Positions 6,937-14,789 of a DNA stretch of 33,198 bases are shown here, in pieces (position 1 is the first letter of the stretch; the number at the start of each line of letters is the position of its first letter). The translations under genes were made by a program, and so were the position numbers. Location of the stretch: the NCBI GenBank assembly GCA_015067615.1, contig SVMD01000022.1, positions 1-33,198 on the forward strand, read 5' to 3'. This DNA is from Oscillospiraceae bacterium (GTDB lineage: Bacteria > Bacillota > Clostridia > Oscillospirales > Oscillospiraceae). Under the pieces are notes generated by a model, which was not told the DNA's origin, did not search any database, and saw only the letters and a program-made list of their open reading frames with translations.

Positions 6937-8109
6937 ATGGACCAGAACAAGCTTTTCATGTATGTCAGCCAATGGAATTTAAAGGTGGGCGCCCCGGGCC
7001 TGAGCCTGTACACCTTTGACCGGGAAACCGGCGCCATCGACTTTGTGGAGCAGCTTTCCGATTCCCTCTCCTTCGGCCATTCCATGGTGGATCAGGCGCG
7101 GAATCTTCTCTACCTGTGCAACGAGTGTGACATATTCCCGGAGGTCCCCTATAATTCCGGCCGGGTGTACTGCTACCGCATTGACCGGGATACCGGCAAA
7201 CTTACCCTGGTGAACAGGAAAGAAACCTGCTGCTCCTTCACCTCCTATTTAAACACCGATCCGGATAAGAAATATCTCATCGTATCCAACCACTCCATGC
7301 CCAATTTCTCCACCCGGCTTGAGAAAGCCGCGGATGGCAGCATCCGTCCCGTGCTGCAGCACCAGGACGCGGTGGTGAACCTGTTCCGGCTGAATGAAGA
7401 CGGCAGCATCGGAGAAATGTTGGACTATGTGAAGCATGAGGGGCTCTACACCTCCCTGCTGGGCAAGCTGACAATTGCCCATCCCCACAGCGCCATGCGC
7501 TCCCCCTCCGGCAAGATTTTCGCCTGCTGCGACAAGGGGGACAGCCATATGCACCTGTATGCCATTGAAAAGGGCAGGCTGAAGCGGCTGAGCCGGACTC
7601 TGACGGATCTGCCCGGTTCCGAGCCCCGGCACTGCGCCTTCCACCCGGAAAAGCCATGGCTGTTCATCAATCACGAGCATACCCCAGAGGATCAGATCAC
7701 CCTGACCGTATTCCGGTACGGCGAGAACGGAGAAATGGAAAAGCTGCATACCTTCCACGGGGATCTGACCGGCTGCAAGCCTGTGGAAGAGCCCCGGCAG
7801 CAGCAGGGCATGGCCATCTCCCCGGACGGTAAATTCCTCTACACTCAGGCCCATGGCTATAACCGGCTCATCGCCATGGCCATTGACCAGGAAACCGGCG
7901 CTCTGACCCAGATTCAGGCAGCTCCCATCGAGGGCACCTGGCCCAGGAGCCTGAACATGAGCCCCGACGGTAAATTCCTGATCTGCTGCTGTCTGGCAGG
8001 CCAGATCACTGTCTACCGGGTCAATTCCGACGGAACGCTCACGGATACCGGCCACCGGGGCTTCTCCCGGGGCAGCGGCGGCGTCAGCTTCTTTGACCCT
8101 AACAAGTAA
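6937..8109 (+). CDS. Lactonase family (6-phosphogluconolactonase-like, YkgB/Pgl type) beta-propeller protein
   Basis: A 390-aa protein matching the seven-bladed lactonase propeller family. It starts with FMYVSQWN and GLSLYTFDRETGAI, and contains the repeated blade ends YRIDRDTGKLT, FRLNEDGSIGE, FRYGENGEMEK, AISPDGKFLYTQ and MSPDGKFLICC, plus the family HPHSA (as AHPHSAMRSPSGK) and RHCAFHPEKPWLF stretches. Members hydrolyse sugar lactones such as 6-phosphogluconolactone, but many are uncharacterised. There is no signal peptide, so it is probably cytosolic. It is the second propeller protein within 3 kb, but it stands in its own transcription unit, so a shared pathway is only suggested by proximity. 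Confidence 0.88.
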   Translation: MDQNKLFMYVSQWNLKVGAPGLSLYTFDRETGAIDFVEQLSDSLSFGHSMVDQARNLLYLCNECDIFPEVPYNSGRVYCYRIDRDTGKLTLVNRKETCCSFTSYLNTDPDKKYLIVSNHSMPNFSTRLEKAADGSIRPVLQHQDAVVNLFRLNEDGSIGEMLDYVKHEGLYTSLLGKLTIAHPHSAMRSPSGKIFACCDKGDSHMHLYAIEKGRLKRLSRTLTDLPGSEPRHCAFHPEKPWLFINHEHTPEDQITLTVFRYGENGEMEKLHTFHGDLTGCKPVEEPRQQQGMAISPDGKFLYTQAHGYNRLIAMAIDQETGALTQIQAAPIEGTWPRSLNMSPDGKFLICCCLAGQITVYRVNSDGTLTDTGHRGFSRGSGGVSFFDPNK

Positions 8110-8112
8110 GCA

Positions 8113-9462
8113 TTATCCGGGATGGTTCGCCATCCCGGATTTTTGATATTCCCTGGTCAGCTTTACCACTTCACCGGAAAGAACCGTCAGCGCAATCGAA
8201 TTTGGGATTGCCATAAGCCCGTTGACCGTTTCCGCCAATTGCCAGATCACCCCGGTTTCCAGCACCGCACCCAAAACCGCCGCACCCATCTGCACCACAA
8301 CGAATCCCCTTTCGCTGCTCTTTCCCAGCAAATACCGGGCACACCGGATACCATAGAGTCCCCAGCCCAGCACTGTGGCAAAGGCGAAGCAGCCTATGGC
8401 GACTGCCAGGAATATCTGCACCCAGTCACCGCAAACCGCACCGAAGGCATCGGAGGTCAGCACACCTCCGGCATCTGTGCCGTAGGGGATATGCACACCG
8501 CTGCACAGGATCACCAGAGCCGTCAGCGTGCAGATCACAATGGTATCCAGAAACACCTCCATGATGCCCATCATACCCTGCCGGGCCGGATGCTCTACCT
8601 CCGCAGCTGCGTGGGCCATGGCAGCGGTGCCCATCCCCGCTTCGTTGGTAAAGACGCCCCGAGCGCAGCCCACCCGCAGCGCGGCAAAGGCCGACCCCAG
8701 CATCCCGCCGGTCACCGCTTTCGGGTCAAAGGACCCCCGGAAGATGGATCCGAAGGCCGGGCCGATCCGGTCAAACCGCAGGATCAGAACCGCCCCGCAA
8801 AGCAGGATATACCCAGCCGCCGCGAAGGGTACCAGTCTTTCCGCCGCCCCGCCGATGCGCTTTGCGCCGCCGGACAAAATCAGTCCCACCAGCGCAGCCA
8901 GTCCCAATCCCATCAGCAGATTTCCTGCGGTGGTTCCCCCGCCGGTGACGGCGTTGATACTGCTGACCAGGGCGTTGATCTGGGTGGCATTGCCCACACC
9001 AAATGCAGCGATTACGCCAAAAATGCAATACAGTGAAGCAAGCCAGCGCCACCGGTTCCCCATTCCCCGGGAAATATAGTACATGGGACCGCCCAGGGTC
9101 TCCCCATCCTCCCGAACCCGGAAGCGTACCGCCAGTACTGCTTCGGCATACTTGGTGGCCATACCCAGGATACCGCAGACCCACATCCAGAAAATGCTCC
9201 CCGGCCCGCCCAGGGCGATGGCACCGGCCACTCCCACCAGATTCCCGGTGCCCACCGTTGCGCCCAGAGCGGTGCACAGGCTGCGGAAGGAGCTTCTGTC
9301 CCGGCCCAGGAACATTCTGAGAAACCGCCCCAGGGCCTCCGGGAAAAAGCGAAACTGGACAAATCCGGTGCGTACAGTCAAATAGATGCCCACACCCAAT
9401 ATCCCCATCAGCGCCGGGAGCCCCCAGACAAAGTCGTTGATCATTTCAAAAATTGCTTCCAT
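8113..9462 (-). CDS. Sodium:alanine/glycine symporter (AGCS family)
   Basis: A 449-aa polytopic membrane protein. AGCS signatures are plentiful: GLPALMGILGVGIYLTVRTGFVQ at the N-terminus, GATVGTGNLVGVAGAIALGGPGSIFWMW, GMATKYAEAVLAV, GGPMYYISRGMG, and NEAGMGTAAMAHAAAEVEHPARQGMMG. It imports alanine or glycine with Na+ (or H+). The start at 9462 is preferred because GGAGG lies 4 nt upstream. An in-frame extension to 9612 adds 50 residues that are merely a translation of the mobile repeat. No clear promoter is visible, and the repeat insertion may have displaced or replaced it. Confidence 0.92.
   Translation of the reverse strand: MEAIFEMINDFVWGLPALMGILGVGIYLTVRTGFVQFRFFPEALGRFLRMFLGRDRSSFRSLCTALGATVGTGNLVGVAGAIALGGPGSIFWMWVCGILGMATKYAEAVLAVRFRVREDGETLGGPMYYISRGMGNRWRWLASLYCIFGVIAAFGVGNATQINALVSSINAVTGGGTTAGNLLMGLGLAALVGLILSGGAKRIGGAAERLVPFAAAGYILLCGAVLILRFDRIGPAFGSIFRGSFDPKAVTGGMLGSAFAALRVGCARGVFTNEAGMGTAAMAHAAAEVEHPARQGMMGIMEVFLDTIVICTLTALVILCSGVHIPYGTDAGGVLTSDAFGAVCGDWVQIFLAVAIGCFAFATVLGWGLYGIRCARYLLGKSSERGFVVVQMGAAVLGAVLETGVIWQLAETVNGLMAIPNSIALTVLSGEVVKLTREYQKSGMANHPG
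8115..8140 (+). terminator. Terminator of the lactonase gene, overlapping the AGCS coding end
   Basis: An 11-bp stem ATCCGGGATGG/CCATCCCGGAT with a TTCG loop is followed by TTTTT on the plus strand. The same bases encode the last residues (about NHPG) of the convergent symporter gene, whose TAA lies at 8115-8113. Confidence 0.9.
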
Positions 9463-9487
9463 GCCGCCTCCAATCTTTTTTGCAGCA

Positions 9488-9674
9488 GATAAATTATCGT
9501 TTACAAGAGCTTCCCCCTGGGGGGAAGCTGGCACCGCGTAAGCGGTGACTGATGAGGGGACTACCCTGCGATGACTGAAAATGCAACGGTTTCCTGGCTG
9601 CTGTCCCCTCATCCGCCCCCTTCGGGGGCACCTTCCCCCCAGAGGGAAGGTATTACGCTAAACGATAATTTATC
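9488..9674 (+). mobile_element. 187-bp MITE-like structured repeat, copy 1
   Basis: The element is bounded by perfect 16-bp terminal inverted repeats (GATAAATTATCGTTTA and its complement). Inside are ordered hairpins: a GCTTCCCCC/GGGGGAAGC stem, CACCGC-GTAA-GCGGTG, an 11-bp stem GATGAGGGGAC/GTCCCCTCATC closing a roughly 40-nt loop, GCCCCC-TTCG-GGGGGC, and CCTTCCCC/GGGAAGG. There is no coding capacity for a transposase. It is about 95% identical to the inverted copy at 28864-29048. No obvious target duplication is seen. It ends 25 bp upstream of the AGCS start. Confidence 0.88.
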
Positions 9675-9687
9675 TCCCTTTCACAAA

Positions 9688-9719
9688 ACAAAAGCAGCCC
9701 CATAAGGGACTGCTTTTGT
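9688..9719 (-). terminator. Terminator of the truA/ArsC-like operon
   Basis: ACAAAAGCAG...CTGCTTTTGT forms a strong stem closed by GTCCC/GGGGC around TTAT. On the minus strand the hairpin ends in TTTTGTTTTG, just after the ArsC-like stop. Confidence 0.85.
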
Positions 9720-9729
9720 TCGTATTTCC

Positions 9730-10071
9730 TTATTCCCAGGTGGCCCAGATCTCCGGGCAGAAGCCCACGGTGGCCTGTTTGCCGTTGCGGACGATGGGGG
9801 TTTTCATCAGGGACGGATCATCAAAGACCTTGTCCTCTTTCGCAAGCTTATCGTCCATATACTTCATATTGGTGATTTCCTGAGACTTTCCGTTCCAGTC
9901 GATGAGATTGTCGATGCCGCCCACCGCCCGGAGAACGCTGTCGAACTCCTTGCCGGACATGCCGTACTTGATCAGGTCAATGGACTGGTACTTGATCCGA
10001 CGCTCCTTGAACCAGCGCTCGGCCTTTTTGGTGTCAAAGCATTTGCTTTTTCCGAAAATCTGAATGTTCAA
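9730..10071 (-). CDS. ArsC/Spx-family thioredoxin-fold protein
   Basis: A 113-aa protein with the ArsC-like fold: an N-terminal strand and active-site loop (IFGKSKCFDT, single Cys at position 11), the KERRIKYQSIDL segment, and a cis-proline motif KTPIVRNGK near residue 92. There is one Cys rather than CxxC, so it resembles YffB/ArsC relatives more than redox-switch Spx. Whether it reduces arsenate is not shown, and no other ars gene is nearby. The start is TTG at 10071 with AGGAGG 7 nt upstream, sharing the TTGA overlap with the truA stop codon, so the two are translationally coupled. Confidence 0.85.
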   Translation of the reverse strand: MNIQIFGKSKCFDTKKAERWFKERRIKYQSIDLIKYGMSGKEFDSVLRAVGGIDNLIDWNGKSQEITNMKYMDDKLAKEDKVFDDPSLMKTPIVRNGKQATVGFCPEIWATWE

Positions 10072-10802
10072 TAGGTTACCTCCTGTAGGCACAGGCCCTG
10101 CGCCGGGGCCAGGAAGCCTGCTTCCGCCCGTTTGCCGCCGAATAATTCAGGGATACTGTCAGCGCTTCGTTCTCCCCGGCCCACTTCCATCAGAGTGCCC
10201 ACCATAATGCGCACCTGATTGTGGATAAAGCCGTTGCCGGTGAAGAAAATCCGCAGCTCTTCCCCTACCCGTTCCAGTTTCACGGAGCGGATATAGCGGA
10301 CGGTGCTTTTCTTGAATTTGGGATTGCCGCAGAAGGCGGAGAAATCATGCTCCCCCTCCAGATACTTTGCGGCTGTCTCCATGGCTCCCAGATCCAGCTT
10401 CTCCGGCATCACCGCCACATACTTTCTTTCAAAGACGCAGGGCGCATCGCTGTTCCAGATGCGGTATACATAGGTCTTTTCCTTGGCGTTGAGCCTGGCG
10501 TGGAACCGGTCGGAGCAGTCCTTACAGGAATATATGCCGATGTCCTCCGGCAGATACCGCCGCAGATTTTCCAAAATCTCCGGAGCCGTCATGGTGCTTT
10601 CGCAGTGGAAATTTGCCACCTGGCCCCTGGCGTGGACCCCCGCATCGGTACGGCCGCTGCCGGAAATCTCAATGGGCTCGCCCAGAATTCTGGACAAGCA
10701 CTGCTCGATCTTACCCTGAATGGTGGCATCCGCCCCGGGCAGGCGCTGCCAGCCCTTGTAGCGGCTGCCGTCATAGCAGATATCAAGCCGCAGATTCCTC
10801 AT
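10068..10802 (-). CDS. truA: tRNA pseudouridine synthase A
   Basis: A 244-aa enzyme that isomerises uridines 38-40 in the tRNA anticodon stem-loop. The catalytic aspartate lies in the GRTDAGVHA motif (about residues 50-58). Other family signatures are DICYDGSRYKGWQR near the N-terminus, RFHARLNAKEKTYVYRIWN, HDFSAFCGN, and NGFIHNQVRIMVGTLMEVGRG. Length is normal. It overlaps the small upstream gene by 20 bp and the downstream ArsC-like gene by 4 bp, so the three form one tightly coupled unit. Confidence 0.96.
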   Translation of the reverse strand: MRNLRLDICYDGSRYKGWQRLPGADATIQGKIEQCLSRILGEPIEISGSGRTDAGVHARGQVANFHCESTMTAPEILENLRRYLPEDIGIYSCKDCSDRFHARLNAKEKTYVYRIWNSDAPCVFERKYVAVMPEKLDLGAMETAAKYLEGEHDFSAFCGNPKFKKSTVRYIRSVKLERVGEELRIFFTGNGFIHNQVRIMVGTLMEVGRGERSADSIPELFGGKRAEAGFLAPAQGLCLQEVTY

Positions 10803-10911
10803 ATTCCATCAGTTCCTCTCTGGCTTCCCGCTCGTTGTCGGCGCTGAACAGGAAATTGCCCCGGTTGTCGTAAACCTGAATGTGTCCTCTCACGTTTCGG
10901 ATCTGATACAT
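10783..10911 (-). CDS. Small 42-aa protein of unknown function
   Basis: A short gene starting MYQIRNVRGH and ending YEESAA. The start at 10911 is favoured because AAAGG lies 9 nt upstream; an ATG two codons earlier is only 3 nt from it. The product is very charged, with a likely beta-hairpin (IRNVRGHIQVYDNRGNFLF) followed by an acidic helix rich in Glu and Arg (ADNEREAREELMEYEES). It lies between a clear promoter and truA, overlapping truA by 20 bp, so it probably serves at least to couple translation. I do not recognise a named family. Confidence 0.7.
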   Translation of the reverse strand: MYQIRNVRGHIQVYDNRGNFLFSADNEREAREELMEYEESAA

Positions 10912-10939
10912 AGTCATCAACCTTTCTTTCTGGTTTGTG

Positions 10940-10967
10940 ACTATATGGTAAAACACATTCAGTCCAA
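10940..10967 (-). promoter_or_regulatory. Promoter of the small-ORF/truA/ArsC-like operon
   Basis: On the minus strand there is TTGGAC (10967-10962), a 16-bp spacer and TATAGT (10945-10940), 29 bp upstream of the small-ORF start. Confidence 0.65.
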
Positions 10968-10980
10968 TAAATCGTACTTT

Positions 10981-11907
10981 TTATTCTCCCATCACATAGG
11001 GCTTCAGCCAATTGACCACATCCTCATAGACCTCCTGCTTGTTCAGCTCGTTGAGGATCTCGTGCCGGCAGTCAGGATAGATCTTGCAGGCCACGTTGAT
11101 CATGCCAGCCTTCTTAAATTCCTTTACAGCCTGCTCCACGCCCTTGCCGTAGGGACCCACCGGATCCTCGCTACCTGCGATGAAGAATACCGGCAGGTGC
11201 TTCTTCATGTTCTTCAGGTTTTTCTCCTGCTCGATATAGTAGATGCCCTTCATCATATCCCGCAGCAGACCGCAGGCGGGAATAAAGCCGCATAAGGGGT
11301 CTGCAACATAGGCATCCACGATCTCCTCGTCCCGGGTCAGCCAGTCGCAGGGGGTTCTGGGATTCTCAATTTTCTTATTGTAACCGCCAAAGACCATGCC
11401 CTGCAGCTTCTCGCTGGGATTCTTTTCACCGGTCTTTTTGCAGATACCCTCCACCACCTTGATCAGCAGGGGCAGGGCTACCTTGGGCTGCCAGCCGGTG
11501 CCGCAGATGATGGCAGCGGTGATACCGCTGTCCGGATATTTCGCCAGAATGGTCCGGGCCATAAAAGAACCCATGGAGTGGCCGAACAGGACGTAGGGAA
11601 TGCCGGGGAATTCTGCCATGGTGTCCTTCATCAGCTTCATGGTGTCGTTGACCGCAGCGAACCAGCCGCCCTGGAAATAGCCCTGGACGCCATCCTCGCC
11701 GATGGACTGGCCGTGGCCCATATGGTCCTCCGCCACCACCAGATAGCCCTGGGAATTCAGGAAATTGGCAAAATCATCATACCGCTCCACGAACTCGGCA
11801 ATGCCGTGGACGATCTGGACGATGCCCCGGATCTCCCCCTCAGGGGTCCATTTGCAATAGTGGATCTGTCCCGCTCCGCAGGAATCAAAATAGTGGTCGG
11901 TTCTCAT
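10981..11907 (-). CDS. Alpha/beta hydrolase (monoacylglycerol lipase / S33-like)
   Basis: A 308-aa cytosolic hydrolase. It shows the oxyanion-side motif VQIVHGIAEFVERYDDFANFL, the nucleophile elbow GHSMGS (about residues 113-118), an acid in GSEDPVGPYG and the histidine in DCRHEILNE near the C-terminus. This is the classic Ser-Asp-His triad of lysophospholipase or monoacylglycerol lipase-like enzymes. The natural ester substrate is unknown. It follows copA by 3 bp, with its ribosome binding site GGAGGG formed by the copA C-terminal codons, so they are co-transcribed. The functional link to copper export is not obvious. Confidence 0.9.
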   Translation of the reverse strand: MRTDHYFDSCGAGQIHYCKWTPEGEIRGIVQIVHGIAEFVERYDDFANFLNSQGYLVVAEDHMGHGQSIGEDGVQGYFQGGWFAAVNDTMKLMKDTMAEFPGIPYVLFGHSMGSFMARTILAKYPDSGITAAIICGTGWQPKVALPLLIKVVEGICKKTGEKNPSEKLQGMVFGGYNKKIENPRTPCDWLTRDEEIVDAYVADPLCGFIPACGLLRDMMKGIYYIEQEKNLKNMKKHLPVFFIAGSEDPVGPYGKGVEQAVKEFKKAGMINVACKIYPDCRHEILNELNKQEVYEDVVNWLKPYVMGE

Positions 11908-11910
11908 AGT

Positions 11911-14616
11911 TTATCCCTCCAGAATTTCGTAATCAGCCTCGCGAATTGCTTTTTTAAGTTCTTCCACATCGGCATCGCCGATGACAGTTACGTTTTTAGC
12001 TTCCAGGCTGGCCACGGCGCTTTCCACCCCGGGAACGCCCTTGCAGACCCGCTCCACGGCGGCGGTGCAGTGGCTGCACATCATACCGCCCACGCCGATG
12101 ACGATAGTCTGGGCAGCTTTGGGCTCCAGAATCTCATAATCCGCATCCCGGATGGCTTTTTTCAGGGCCTCCACATCGGCATTGCCGATAACAGTCACGT
12201 TCTTTTCTTCCAGGTTGGCAATGGCGCTTTCCACACCGGGAACACCCTTGCAGGCCCGCTCCACGGCAGCGGTGCAGTGGCTGCACATCATACCCCCTAC
12301 GCCGATGACGATGGTGGGCTTCTCTTCCGCAACCTCTTCTTCAACTGCAACAGGGCAGCTGACTTCACAGGCAGTTGCCTCCACCTTGTGTTTAGGCTTG
12401 AAGAAGCGCAGCCGTAGGGCGTTGGATACCACAAAGACGGAGCTCATGCTCATGGCTGCCGCGCCCAGCATTGGGCTAAGCTGAATGCCGAAGGGGATCA
12501 CCAGGGCACCGGCCGCCACCGGAATGCCCAGTGTATTGTAGAAGAAGGCCCAGAACAGGTTCTCCCGGATGTTCTTGATGGTGGCCTTGCTCAGCTCGAT
12601 GGCAGAGCTGACGGAGGCCAGGGAGCTGTTCATCAGCACGATATCGGCGCTCTCCATGGCAATATCGGTACCTGCGCCGATGGCCATGCCCACGTCGGCG
12701 GTGACCAGGGCGGGGGCATCGTTGATGCCGTCGCCCACCATCAGCACCCTGTGCCCATCCTTTTGCAGACCGGACACGGCACCGGCCTTGTCGGTGGGCA
12801 GCACGTCGGAGATCACATGGGTGATGCCAGCCTTGGCGGCAATGGCCTTTGCTGTCTTTTCATTATCGCCTGTCAGCATCACCACGTCAAGCCCCAATTC
12901 CTGCATGGCCTTCACAGCGGCCACGGAATCGGATTTCAGCACGTCCGCAGCGGCGATGGTGCCCAGGTATTCCCCCTTTTCGGAGGCAAAATGCAGGGGG
13001 GTCTTGCCCTCAGCGGCCAGACCGGGCATCTGGGGAATGGTCACGCCCAGCTCCTGCATCAGTCGGCCGTTGCCGCCAAAGTACCGGGTTCCGCCCAAGG
13101 TTCCGGCCACGCCCCGGCCGGGCAGGGTCTCAAAATCGGCTGCTTCAAAGGCGGGCTTTCCGGCCTTTTCCAGAATGGCTTTGGCAAAGGGATGCTCGGA
13201 TTTGGCTTCCAGAGCGGTAGCGAGATTCAAGAGTTTCTTTTCGTCCAGCTTGCCGGGCAGAATGTCGGTAACGGCGGGCTTGCCGGTGGTCAGGGTGCCG
13301 GTCTTGTCCAGCACCACGGTGTCAATGTGATGGAGGTTTTCCAGCGCCTCCGCGTTCTTGAACAGCACGCCCATCTGGGCGCCCCGGCCGGTACCCACCA
13401 TAATAGCAACGGGTGTAGCCAGACCCAGTGCGCAGGGGCAGGAGATCACCAGCACGGAAATGGCGCAGTTCAGGGCAAATTCCATATCATATCCGGCGAT
13501 CATCCACACGGCAAAGGTCACCGCAGCGATGCCCATGACCACAGGCACGAACACACCTGCAATCTTGTCAGCCAGTCTGGCGATGGGCGCCTTGGAGCCG
13601 CCGGCATCCTCCACCATCCGAATCACCTGCGCCAGGGTGGTATCCTGTCCCACCTTGTCGGCCCGGAATTCCAGATAGCCCTCGGTGTTGATGGTGGCTG
13701 CGGCCACCGTATCCCCGGGCAGCTTCTCCACGGGGACGCTTTCGCCGGTAAGGGCGCTCTGATCCACGCTGCCCCGGCCCTCGGTGACGGTGCCGTCCAC
13801 CGGGATGGCGCCGCCGGAACGGACGATGACGATATCGCCCACAACCACTTCCTCCACAGGAATCTCGACGATTTCACCGTTTCTGCGGACCGCAGCGGTC
13901 TTGGGGCTTAAGTCCATCAGGGCCCGGATGGCATCGCCGGTGCGGCCCTTGGCCCTGGTCTCCAGGAACTTGCCCAGGGTGATCAGGGTCAGGATCATGG
14001 CAGCGGACTCAAAATACAGGTTATGCCGGTAGAATTCCACAGTCTCCCAGTCTCCGTGGCCCATGGAGTAGGCCATCCGGAACAGGGCGGCAATGCCGTA
14101 GACCAAAGAGGCCAGGGAGCCCACAGCGATGAGGGAATCCATATTGGGGCTCCGGTGCCACAGGGCCTTCAGGCCACGGGAATAGTACACCCGGTTCAGG
14201 TATACCACAGGCAGCGTCAGCATCAGCTGCAAGAGTGCCGCCACCACGGCGTTTTCCAGACCATGATACCAGTGGGGCTCAGGCAGGCCCACCATGTGGC
14301 CCATGGTAAAATACATCAGCACCGCCAGCAATGCAAAGGAGCCGATGATGCGTTTTTTCATTTCCTTCAGGGCATTGTCCGCGGGAACTTCCTGCTTTTT
14401 TTCCTTTGCCCCGGCCACGGAAGCGCCGTAGCCCGCATGGACGATGGCCTGAATGATGGGCTCAACCACCGCTTCGTCCGCAGCGGTGACCATCATGGAG
14501 CCGCCCAGCAGATTCACTTCCGCCTTTTCCACGCCGGGAACCGCCTTTGTGACCTTTTCCACACGGGCGGAGCAGGCGGCGCAGGTCATACCGGTGACAG
14601 TAAACTTCAGTTTCAT
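11911..14616 (-). CDS. copA: Copper-translocating P1B-type ATPase
   Basis: A 901-aa copper exporter. It has an N-terminal heavy-metal domain (GMTCAAC, residues 9-15), transmembrane helices, the actuator TGES motif (LTGESVPVEK), the CPC metal site in the membrane (residues 393-395), the phosphorylated aspartate in DKTGTLT (D437), and the GDGINDAPAL hinge. It is unusual in carrying two more HMA domains in tandem at the C-terminus (about residues 767-901), each with GGMMCSHC, nearly identical and offset by 69 residues. Most CopA proteins keep metal-binding domains only at the N-terminus. An export role for Cu(I) follows from the CPC motif and family knowledge. It is transcribed divergently from an HxlR regulator. 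Confidence 0.95.
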   Translation of the reverse strand: MKLKFTVTGMTCAACSARVEKVTKAVPGVEKAEVNLLGGSMMVTAADEAVVEPIIQAIVHAGYGASVAGAKEKKQEVPADNALKEMKKRIIGSFALLAVLMYFTMGHMVGLPEPHWYHGLENAVVAALLQLMLTLPVVYLNRVYYSRGLKALWHRSPNMDSLIAVGSLASLVYGIAALFRMAYSMGHGDWETVEFYRHNLYFESAAMILTLITLGKFLETRAKGRTGDAIRALMDLSPKTAAVRRNGEIVEIPVEEVVVGDIVIVRSGGAIPVDGTVTEGRGSVDQSALTGESVPVEKLPGDTVAAATINTEGYLEFRADKVGQDTTLAQVIRMVEDAGGSKAPIARLADKIAGVFVPVVMGIAAVTFAVWMIAGYDMEFALNCAISVLVISCPCALGLATPVAIMVGTGRGAQMGVLFKNAEALENLHHIDTVVLDKTGTLTTGKPAVTDILPGKLDEKKLLNLATALEAKSEHPFAKAILEKAGKPAFEAADFETLPGRGVAGTLGGTRYFGGNGRLMQELGVTIPQMPGLAAEGKTPLHFASEKGEYLGTIAAADVLKSDSVAAVKAMQELGLDVVMLTGDNEKTAKAIAAKAGITHVISDVLPTDKAGAVSGLQKDGHRVLMVGDGINDAPALVTADVGMAIGAGTDIAMESADIVLMNSSLASVSSAIELSKATIKNIRENLFWAFFYNTLGIPVAAGALVIPFGIQLSPMLGAAAMSMSSVFVVSNALRLRFFKPKHKVEATACEVSCPVAVEEEVAEEKPTIVIGVGGMMCSHCTAAVERACKGVPGVESAIANLEEKNVTVIGNADVEALKKAIRDADYEILEPKAAQTIVIGVGGMMCSHCTAAVERVCKGVPGVESAVASLEAKNVTVIGDADVEELKKAIREADYEILEG
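11914..12322 (-). repeat. Tandem duplication of the C-terminal HMA domains in copA
   Basis: Two adjacent units of about 207 bp encode almost identical 69-residue stretches beginning TIVIGVGGMMCSHC. They differ at a handful of residues (for example ERAC/ERVC and IANLEE/VASLEA), which indicates a fairly recent in-frame duplication or ongoing gene conversion. Confidence 0.85.
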
Positions 14617-14637
14617 AGAATCACTTCCCTTTCAAGT

Positions 14638-14666
14638 ATTATCCTACAGGGTGCGCCGAAACGCAA
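14638..14666 (-). promoter_or_regulatory. Promoter of copA
   Basis: On the minus strand there is TTGCGT (14666-14661), a 17-bp spacer and GATAAT (14643-14638), 22 bp upstream of the copA ATG. Confidence 0.6.
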
Positions 14667-14710
14667 CAACATTTCCGAAACATTTTACAAACTGTTCAGC
14701 AACATTTGTA

Positions 14711-14739
14711 TTGACCCTACAGTATCTTTATGATACTAT
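14711..14739 (+). promoter_or_regulatory. Sigma-A promoter of hxlR-degV
   Basis: TTGACC (14711-14716), a 17-bp spacer and TACTAT (14734-14739). A palindrome fills the spacer and overlaps the -10. Confidence 0.7.
14721..14737. promoter_or_regulatory. Operator-like palindrome inside the hxlR promoter
   Basis: A perfect inverted repeat AGTATC-TTTAT-GATACT sits between the -35 and -10 elements, where a bound repressor would block RNA polymerase. The AGTAT half-site recurs in the second palindrome at 14765-14789. Confidence 0.55.
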
Positions 14740-14764
14740 TGTAGCATCCAATTTAAAAAACGCA

Positions 14765-14789
14765 AGTATGCACTAAAAAGTGCCATACT
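14765..14789. promoter_or_regulatory. Second operator-like palindrome upstream of hxlR
   Basis: AGTATGCACT and AGTGCCATACT face each other across an A-rich centre, with a one-base asymmetry. It lies just downstream of the promoter in the hxlR leader. It shares the AGTAT/ATACT half-sites of the first palindrome, as expected for an autoregulating HxlR-type winged helix protein. Confidence 0.5.

Noticed and set aside
4035..8109. Sugar-lactone operon joining both propeller genes
   Set aside because: The two genes have separate promoters and terminators with a minus-strand LCP gene between them, so a shared operon is not supported.
9463..9612. 50-residue N-terminal extension of the AGCS symporter
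   Set aside because: It translates the mobile repeat; the peptide has no family similarity and GGAGG marks the start at 9462.
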